Made by a program: the position numbers and the translations under genes. Below, one piece after another: positions 59,205 through 64,000 of a stretch of DNA of 64,000 nt. Numbering within the stretch: position 1 is the first letter of the stretch; each line of letters starts with the position of its first letter. The notes below the pieces were generated by a model. It worked only from the letters and a program-made list of their open reading frames with translations. It did not search any database and was not told the DNA's origin. Origin of the DNA: Flavobacterium anhuiense (GTDB lineage: Bacteria; Bacteroidota; Bacteroidia; Flavobacteriales; Flavobacteriaceae); contig NZ_JUIV01000003.1 in NCBI RefSeq assembly GCF_004151235.1, forward strand, positions 305,001-369,000, read 5' to 3'.

Positions 59205-59220
59205 AATAATTAATAGCTAA

Positions 59221-59256
59221 AAAAAATCCCAAACTATATTGCTATAATTTGGGATC
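59221..59256 (-). terminator. Intrinsic terminator of galE
   Basis: AAAAAATCCCAAA / TTTGGGATC; on the minus strand the stem is followed by eight T. Confidence 0.82.
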
Positions 59257-59282
59257 TTAAAATTTGTAATTTTATTAAAAAA

Positions 59283-60299
59283 TTACTTATTCCTCACTTT
59301 TTGTTCCCATTTCCAAGCACTTGCCATCGCTTCATCTAGACTTAGTTCAGCCTTCCATCCTAAAACATTATTTGCCTTGTCTGTATTTGCATAAGCTTCA
59401 GTAATATCACCTTCGCGACGAGGCATCATCTTATAAGGCAATTGTTTACCGCTGACTTTTTCGAAACTATTAATGACTTCAAGAACAGAACTTCCTTTTC
59501 CTGTTCCTAAGTTGAAAGTCTCCACTTTTGCCAAATTCTTTTTATTCAACAAACGCTGTAAAGCGATTACGTGCGCTTTCGCTAAATCTACTACGTGAAT
59601 ATAATCACGAATTGCAGTTCCATCTGGCGTTGGGTAATCATTTCCGAAAACCGATAATTCCTGACGCAATCCTACTCCAGTTTGTGTAATAAATGGAACT
59701 AAATTCTGAGGAACCCCCAATGGCAATTCACCAATCTCTACAGATTCGTGCGCTCCAACTGGATTAAAGTAGCGTAATAAAATAGCGCTGATATTGGTAA
59801 CTTTAGCTGTATCTGTAATAATTTCTTCTCCGATCTGTTTTGTATTTCCGTAAGGAGACATTGCAGTTTGAACCGGAGCGTCTTCTGTAATTGGCATTTT
59901 TTCGGCTTGACCGTAAACCGTACAAGAAGAACTGAAAATAAAACTTGCTTCAGGTTTTTGCTGTAATTCCTGTAAAAGATAAACTAAACTGCTAATGTTG
60001 TTTTCGTAATACAATAATGGCTGTTCAACACTTTCACCAACAGCTTTTGAAGCTGCAAAATGAATAACTCCAGTAACATCATTATGCTTTTTAAAGAAAT
60101 CCCGAACGTCACTTTTTTCTCTTAAATCAATTTTTTCGAATAAAGGCGTTTTTCCTGTAATGGTTGTAATTCCTTTTAAAACATCTTCTGAAGAATTCGA
60201 AAGATTATCAATAATCACAACTTCGAAGCCTTCATTTTGCAGTTCGACTACGGTGTGAGAACCAATAAATCCCAATCCTCCTGTTACTAATACTTTCAT
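59283..60299 (-). CDS. galE: UDP-glucose 4-epimerase
   Basis: The 338-residue extended SDR enzyme interconverts UDP-glucose and UDP-galactose. The NAD-binding GGLGFIGSH lies at residues 7-15, the catalytic Ser at 124-125 (FSSSCTVYG), and Tyr 150 and Lys 154 in YGNTK. RYFNPVGAHESVEIGE and DGTAIRDYIHVVDLA are family marks. It lies 41 bases after the DegT-type aminotransferase gene and probably shares its transcript, which suggests a role in surface polysaccharide supply. Confidence 0.95.
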   Translation of the reverse strand: MKVLVTGGLGFIGSHTVVELQNEGFEVVIIDNLSNSSEDVLKGITTITGKTPLFEKIDLREKSDVRDFFKKHNDVTGVIHFAASKAVGESVEQPLLYYENNISSLVYLLQELQQKPEASFIFSSSCTVYGQAEKMPITEDAPVQTAMSPYGNTKQIGEEIITDTAKVTNISAILLRYFNPVGAHESVEIGELPLGVPQNLVPFITQTGVGLRQELSVFGNDYPTPDGTAIRDYIHVVDLAKAHVIALQRLLNKKNLAKVETFNLGTGKGSSVLEVINSFEKVSGKQLPYKMMPRREGDITEAYANTDKANNVLGWKAELSLDEAMASAWKWEQKVRNK

Positions 60300-60340
60300 T
60301 TTGCGGTTGTTTTTTCTAGTGGTTATTTAGTTTAAAGCTT

Positions 60341-61474
60341 TTATTTATTCAAAAATTCTAAAACAGAATCGGTAATAAATTTAATTTGTTCGTCGTCAAG
60401 TTCTGTATGCATTGGCAAAGCAATTACCTCTTGCACTAATTGGTTTGTAACTGGAAATTGCTCCTCTTTGTAACGCGGATCTAAATATGCTTTTTGAGAA
60501 TGCAATGGAATTGGATAATAAATCGCACATGGAATTCCTTTATCCAATAAATGCTGCATTAAAGCATTTCTATCGGCATCTAAAATTCTTAATACATATT
60601 GATGAAAAACGTGGTCATTTTCGTTTGCATCAAAATCAGGAGTAACAATTTTTGCATTACCAGCGAAAGCCGCATTATATTTAGTTGCCGCCAGACGACG
60701 AGCTTTATTATATTCATCCAAAAGAGGCAGTTTTGCATTTAAAACTCCAGCTTGAATACTATCTAAACGTGAATTTACACCTACAACATCGTGGTGGTAA
60801 CGTTCATACATTCCGTGATTTACAATTCCGCGGATAATGTGAGCCAATTTATCATCATTTGTAAAAATTGCTCCTCCATCTCCATAACAGCCTAAATTTT
60901 TAGAAGGAAAGAAAGAAGTTGCCGCAACGTGGCCAATTGTACCTACTTTTGATTTTGTTCCAGATTTAGAAACATAATCAGCTCCAATTGCTTGTGCATT
61001 ATCTTCAATTACATATAGATTATGCTCTTTAGCAATTTCCATAATCGCATCCATATTTGCAGCACGTCCAAATAAATGAACCGGAACAATTGCTTTTGTT
61101 TTTGGTGTAATTGCTTTTTTTACTGCATCAATATCGATATTCATATTATGCAAATCAACATCTACCAAAACTGGAGTTAACTGCAATAAAGCAATCACCT
61201 CAACAGTCGCAGCGAAAGTAAAATCGGCAGTAATAACTTCATCGCCTGGTTTTAAATCCAATCCCATCATGGCAATCTGCAACGCATCTGTACCATTCGC
61301 ACACGGAATAACGTGTTTTACTCCTAAATAGTCTTCAAGATTTTTTTGAAACTGATGAACCAAAGGCCCATTGATATAAGTATTTGTATCTAAAACTTCT
61401 TGAATTGAAGCATCTACAGTAGATTTTATTTTCTCGTATTGACTTTTCAAGTCAACCATTTGTATTTTTTTCAT
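60341..61474 (-). CDS. DegT/DnrJ/EryC1/StrS-family sugar aminotransferase
   Basis: The 377-residue PLP enzyme has Lys 192 in FFPSKNLGCYGDGGA as cofactor site and Asp in VIEDNAQAIGADY. The start MVDLKSQYEKIKSTVDASIQEVLDTNTYINGP is typical. It transfers an amino group to a keto-sugar nucleotide for LPS or capsule sugars; WecE/WbpE-type substrates are possible but cannot be decided. It is the first gene of an operon with galE; a promoter with TATTTTTG on the minus strand lies at 61538-61545. Confidence 0.93.
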   Translation of the reverse strand: MKKIQMVDLKSQYEKIKSTVDASIQEVLDTNTYINGPLVHQFQKNLEDYLGVKHVIPCANGTDALQIAMMGLDLKPGDEVITADFTFAATVEVIALLQLTPVLVDVDLHNMNIDIDAVKKAITPKTKAIVPVHLFGRAANMDAIMEIAKEHNLYVIEDNAQAIGADYVSKSGTKSKVGTIGHVAATSFFPSKNLGCYGDGGAIFTNDDKLAHIIRGIVNHGMYERYHHDVVGVNSRLDSIQAGVLNAKLPLLDEYNKARRLAATKYNAAFAGNAKIVTPDFDANENDHVFHQYVLRILDADRNALMQHLLDKGIPCAIYYPIPLHSQKAYLDPRYKEEQFPVTNQLVQEVIALPMHTELDDEQIKFITDSVLEFLNK

Positions 61475-61537
61475 TTTCTGAATGTATTTAAAAAATTAAA
61501 GACGCTGTTTTTGGACAGAAATCTCTAAAAGGAGGAA

Positions 61538-61567
61538 CAAAAATAGTTATTAATCGCTTCAAACCAA
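61538..61567 (-). promoter_or_regulatory. Predicted promoter of the aminotransferase-galE operon
   Basis: The minus strand has TTGG (61564-61567 complement) and TATTTTTG (61538-61545 complement), spaced as a -33/-7 pair. Confidence 0.5.
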
Positions 61568-61612
61568 TGAAAATAGTCGAAAGAAATGTAATTTAGCTGC
61601 AAAAAAAATTAC

Positions 61613-62842
61613 ATGCTTTTTTTATACAATCTAGTCATATATCTTGCAGGTTTTTTCTTAAAAATCATAGCGTTATTTAGTCCGAAAATTAAGCTTTTTG
61701 TTGAAGGCCGAAAAAATGTATTTTCAATTTTAGAAGAAAAAATCAACGCTGACGATAAAACAATTTGGTTTCATTCGGCCTCACTGGGCGAATACGAACA
61801 AGGACTTCCTGTTATAGAAAAAATTAAAGAAAAATATCCTCAACATAAGATAATTGTAACTTTTTTTTCTCCTTCTGGATATGAAGTCCGCAAAAATAAC
61901 ACTGTCGCAGATGTTACCGTTTATTTACCGCTTGATTCCAAAAGTAATGCTAAAAGATTTTTAAAATTAATTCATCCCGAACTTGCATTTTTCATTAAAT
62001 ATGAATTTTGGCTTAACTATTTAAAGGAATTAGAAAAAAGCAAAACGCCAACATACTTGATTTCCGGAATTTTCAGAGACAATCAGATGTTTTTTAAATG
62101 GTACGGAGGATTTTATAGAAAAGTACTGAATGCCTTTACTTATTTCTTTGTTCAAAACGAAAAATCAAAACAAAAAATAGAAAGCCTACACTTTAAAAAT
62201 GTAATTGTTTCTGGCGATACCCGTTTTGATCGTGTAAATGCCATTTTAGAGAGAGACAACCGACTGGATTATGTGGAGAGTTTTAAAAACAACCAGCCAA
62301 CGATTGTTATTGGAAGTTCATGGCCAAAAGATGAAATTTTAATTGCAGAATATATTAATCAAGCACCTGATCATATAAAATTTATAATTGCACCTCATAA
62401 TATTAAGCCAGATCAAATTTCAGATCTCCAATCAAAAATTACAAAACCGACAATTTTATTTTCAGAAAAAGAAAACAAAGATTTATCTATTTACAATGTT
62501 TTTATAATAGACACAATTGGAATCCTGACTAAAATTTACAGTTACGGAACGATTGCTTATGTGGGCGGCGGATTTGGAAATCCAGGAATACACAACATTC
62601 TAGAACCTGCCACTTTTGGAATTCCGATTGTAATTGGACCTAATTATTCAAATTTCGCAGAAGCAGTTGATTTAGTTAAAATTGGCGGATGTACGTCTAT
62701 ATCAACAAATATAGATCTAAAAGAAATCCTTGATCGATTATTGAATGACAAAAACTTTCTAGAAGAAAAAAGCGAAATCTGCAGATCATTTATCCAAAAC
62801 AACAAAGGAGCTACTGAAACAATCATGAAACTTATCTCATAG
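61613..62842 (+). CDS. waaA: 3-deoxy-D-manno-octulosonic acid (Kdo) transferase
   Basis: The 409-residue GT30 enzyme adds Kdo to lipid A precursors. It has an N-terminal membrane anchor (about residues 3-25), the GT30 motif IWFHSASLGEYEQGLPVIEKIKEKYP with the catalytic Glu, and a C-terminal GT-B half with VIGSSWPKDE, IAYVGGGFGNPGIHNILEPATFGIPIVIGPNY. Works at the inner face of the inner membrane. It is divergent from the sugar aminotransferase operon, so lipopolysaccharide genes cluster here. Confidence 0.95.
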   Translation: MLFLYNLVIYLAGFFLKIIALFSPKIKLFVEGRKNVFSILEEKINADDKTIWFHSASLGEYEQGLPVIEKIKEKYPQHKIIVTFFSPSGYEVRKNNTVADVTVYLPLDSKSNAKRFLKLIHPELAFFIKYEFWLNYLKELEKSKTPTYLISGIFRDNQMFFKWYGGFYRKVLNAFTYFFVQNEKSKQKIESLHFKNVIVSGDTRFDRVNAILERDNRLDYVESFKNNQPTIVIGSSWPKDEILIAEYINQAPDHIKFIIAPHNIKPDQISDLQSKITKPTILFSEKENKDLSIYNVFIIDTIGILTKIYSYGTIAYVGGGFGNPGIHNILEPATFGIPIVIGPNYSNFAEAVDLVKIGGCTSISTNIDLKEILDRLLNDKNFLEEKSEICRSFIQNNKGATETIMKLIS

Positions 62843-63180
62843 CTTTTTGAGCAGATTTAAAGCGTTAAATTCCGAAAAACAACAAAAAGGATTGCACTTT
62901 TCCTTCTAAAAGATTCTAGGAAATAGTCTTAAAAAACAAAACAAACCGTAAGACAGATAAATAAAACAGCCTGTTTTTATAAAGAATCTTCAACAAAAAA
63001 TTATTTAGGCAATAAATTAGATAATTTAAGAAAAATTTATAATTTTGGCATATTATTTGATAAATAAGACAAACGTGAGCAAGGAAAATATTTTAAAAAA
63101 AAAGTGAAAAAATATTTTACATATTAAAAAATTTATATCTTTGCCACGAATTAATAATTAACCTTTTATAATAAAGTAAG
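62843..63180. other. Intergenic region before the Ala-rich lipoprotein gene
   Basis: These 338 bases are AT-rich. Only the promoter with TATCTTTG at 63136-63143 is recognised; this leaves a leader of about 30 bases. No gene or strong hairpin was seen. Confidence 0.5.
63136..63143 (+). promoter_or_regulatory. Predicted -7 box of the Ala-rich lipoprotein gene
   Basis: TATCTTTG matches TAnnTTTG exactly. Confidence 0.55.
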
Positions 63181-63396
63181 ATGAAAAAAGTATTTTTAAG
63201 TTTAGCTGTTGTTGCTGTATTAACTGTTGTATCTTGTAAAAAAGCTGACGCTGCTGCTGAAGCTCCTGCTGTAGATTCTACTGCTGTTGCTGTTGATTCA
63301 GCTGCTGCTGTTGTTGATTCTGCTGCTGCAACTGTTGATTCTGCTGCTGCTAAAGTTGATTCTGCTGCTGCTAAAGTAGAAGAAGTAAAAAAATAA
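63181..63396 (+). CDS. Small Ala/Val-rich repeat lipoprotein
   Basis: The 71-residue protein has a lipoprotein signal (lipobox VVSC, Cys 19) and then five or six copies of a heptad-like unit VDSAAAK/V. Spaced this way, Val and Ala could make a helix that packs like Lpp of E. coli, a trimeric coiled coil that links the outer membrane to peptidoglycan. The function is not known. The repeats are also near-identical at DNA level (21-base unit), so the copy number may vary between strains. Strong promoter and terminator suggest high expression. Confidence 0.82.
   Translation: MKKVFLSLAVVAVLTVVSCKKADAAAEAPAVDSTAVAVDSAAAVVDSAAATVDSAAAKVDSAAAKVEEVKK
63295..63378 (+). repeat. 21-base tandem repeat within the Ala-rich lipoprotein gene
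   Basis: Units of the type GTTGATTCTGCTGCTGCTAAA recur about four times with small changes, encoding VDSAAAK. Confidence 0.75.
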
Positions 63397-63420
63397 TTAG
63401 AACCTAAGTTCTAACGATTT

Positions 63421-63449
63421 TAAAACCATCTTTTAGATGGTTTTTTTTT
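63421..63449 (+). terminator. Intrinsic terminator of the Ala-rich lipoprotein gene
   Basis: AAAACCATC / GATGGTTTT with a TTTTA loop and T run. Confidence 0.88.
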
Positions 63450-63480
63450 GCGATTAATTTTTTCATTAATCCAAAACAAT

Positions 63481-63517
63481 AAAAAAAAGCGTCTGTATTT
63501 ACAAACGCTTTTTTTTA
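63481..63517. terminator. Bidirectional terminator before the DUF1508 gene
   Basis: AAAAAAAAGCGT / ACGCTTTTTTTT lies between convergent genes. Confidence 0.82.
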
Positions 63518-63536
63518 TTACCCATATCTTTTTTTT

Positions 63537-63920
63537 CTACTCCGCAGCTTCCTCCATTTCCTCTTCAAGCTCTTCATCACCAAAAATTGACTCGCTCGAA
63601 GAAAAATCCAAAATCTCCGATCTGGAAGAATATGTTACAATTTCTTTTATTCCTTTTTGCAAAAGCAATTCTGTACTGTATTTTCGACTTGTAGCAAAGT
63701 GAACATCACCCAACATCAATTTAAAAAAATACTTCCCGCCAGAACCTTTAAATTTTAAAAATTTAGCAAGATCAATATTTGCTTTAAACCTCTCAATATC
63801 CTCTTCACATTCAAACCTCAATTCATAACTCAAACTCGTAAAAATCACTTTCCCTTTTCGAGAAGTAAACGTAAACTTATACTCATCATTAAATCGCTTG
63901 CTAATTACAAAAGCACCCAT
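63537..63920 (-). CDS. DUF1508 (YegP-like) domain protein
   Basis: The 127-residue protein begins FVISKRFNDEYKFTFTSRKGKVIFTSLSY, the first copy of the DUF1508 repeat. The second copy follows as KGSGGKYFFKLMLGDVHFATSRKYSTELLLQKGIKEI. Only traces of the usual Gly/Ser pattern remain. The C-terminus is a highly acidic tail of about 15 residues (Glu-rich). The function of DUF1508 proteins is unknown. Family assignment is fair. Confidence 0.78.
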   Translation of the reverse strand: MGAFVISKRFNDEYKFTFTSRKGKVIFTSLSYELRFECEEDIERFKANIDLAKFLKFKGSGGKYFFKLMLGDVHFATSRKYSTELLLQKGIKEIVTYSSRSEILDFSSSESIFGDEELEEEMEEAAE

Positions 63921-63929
63921 TTATTAATT

Positions 63930-64000
63930 TTAGATTGTTGATTTTAGATTTTAGATTTCTGAGATTCTGAGATTCTGAGATTCTGAGATTCTGAGATTCT
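63930..64000. repeat. Tandem 8-base repeat GAGATTCT at the window edge
   Basis: From 63961 to the end the unit GAGATTCT is repeated five times without error and continues past the window. The preceding bases (GATTTTAGATTTTAGATTTCT) are a looser form. Similar CTTAGAATCTCAG units flank the hairpins at 13607-13889 and lie at 53648-53687. Confidence 0.85.

Noticed and set aside
63961..64000. Possible start of a CRISPR array
   Set aside because: The unit is eight bases in direct tandem with no spacers, so it is a microsatellite.

Overview
This is a chromosomal window from a Bacteroidetes bacterium, almost certainly a Flavobacterium close to the F. johnsoniae group. The evidence is the low G+C, AT-rich intergenic DNA, promoters of the Bacteroidetes type (a TAnnTTTG box near -7), an ApaG / type IX secretion Plug protein pair, tandem CarboxypepD_reg-like secreted proteins, and dense families of short palindromic intergenic repeats. 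No transposase, integrase, prophage, CRISPR array or rRNA was seen. Two identical tRNA-Gly(TCC) genes are present.

Layout. 1-2572: minus-strand ECF sigma factor, anti-sigma-like membrane protein and a truncated secreted protein with a predicted beta-barrel. 2746-4612: a small disturbed region where an unknown gene, a duplicated 3' end of the polyprenyl synthase gene and a frameshifted lipoprotein gene sit beside the intact polyprenyl synthase (4519-5496). 5657-7739: lipoprotein and rlmN. 8101-11543: two YceI-family genes, a porin-like gene and a third divergent YceI-like gene; the two YceI promoters carry the same Crp/Fnr-like box at the same distance from the -7 box. 11723-14800: LEA-like lipoprotein, O-methyltransferase, PhyH-type dioxygenase, PAP2 phosphatase and TatA. 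14954-20045: a five-gene minus-strand operon of three CarboxypepD_reg-like paralogues, a DUF6702 protein and an M1 peptidase. 20158-24113: pepE, two tRNA-Gly genes, a GNAT protein and two convergent L,D-transpeptidases.

24626-43379: mainly housekeeping genes (gpmI, map, SNF2 helicase, T9SS Plug, apaG, pruA, carbonic anhydrase, rsmG, fatty acid desaturase, aminotransferase) with several unknowns. 43539-47885: U32 peptidase-family protein (probable tRNA hydroxylation factor), purT, a small Cys-rich secreted protein and a Crp/Fnr regulator. 48081-52896: glyoxylate shunt genes aceA and aceB, divergent from an XRE/ScfR-type regulator, with a perfect 14-bp palindrome between them. 53764-56691: pirin, a YjdI-like iron-sulfur protein, a cytoplasmic YceI protein and an AraC regulator; pirin and yceI promoters share a 14-bp quasi-palindrome at identical spacing. 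56787-64000: DUF983, fabD, a DMT transporter, galE, a DegT/DnrJ aminotransferase, waaA, an alanine-rich repeat lipoprotein and a DUF1508 protein.

The most interesting signals are regulatory and structural rather than a new enzyme system: two pairs of promoters with matched operator spacing, the glyoxylate-shunt palindrome, the duplicated polyprenyl synthase tail beside a poly-A frameshifted lipoprotein, and several families of palindromic repeats. All functional names rest on reading of the translated sequences and family knowledge; no database search was possible.
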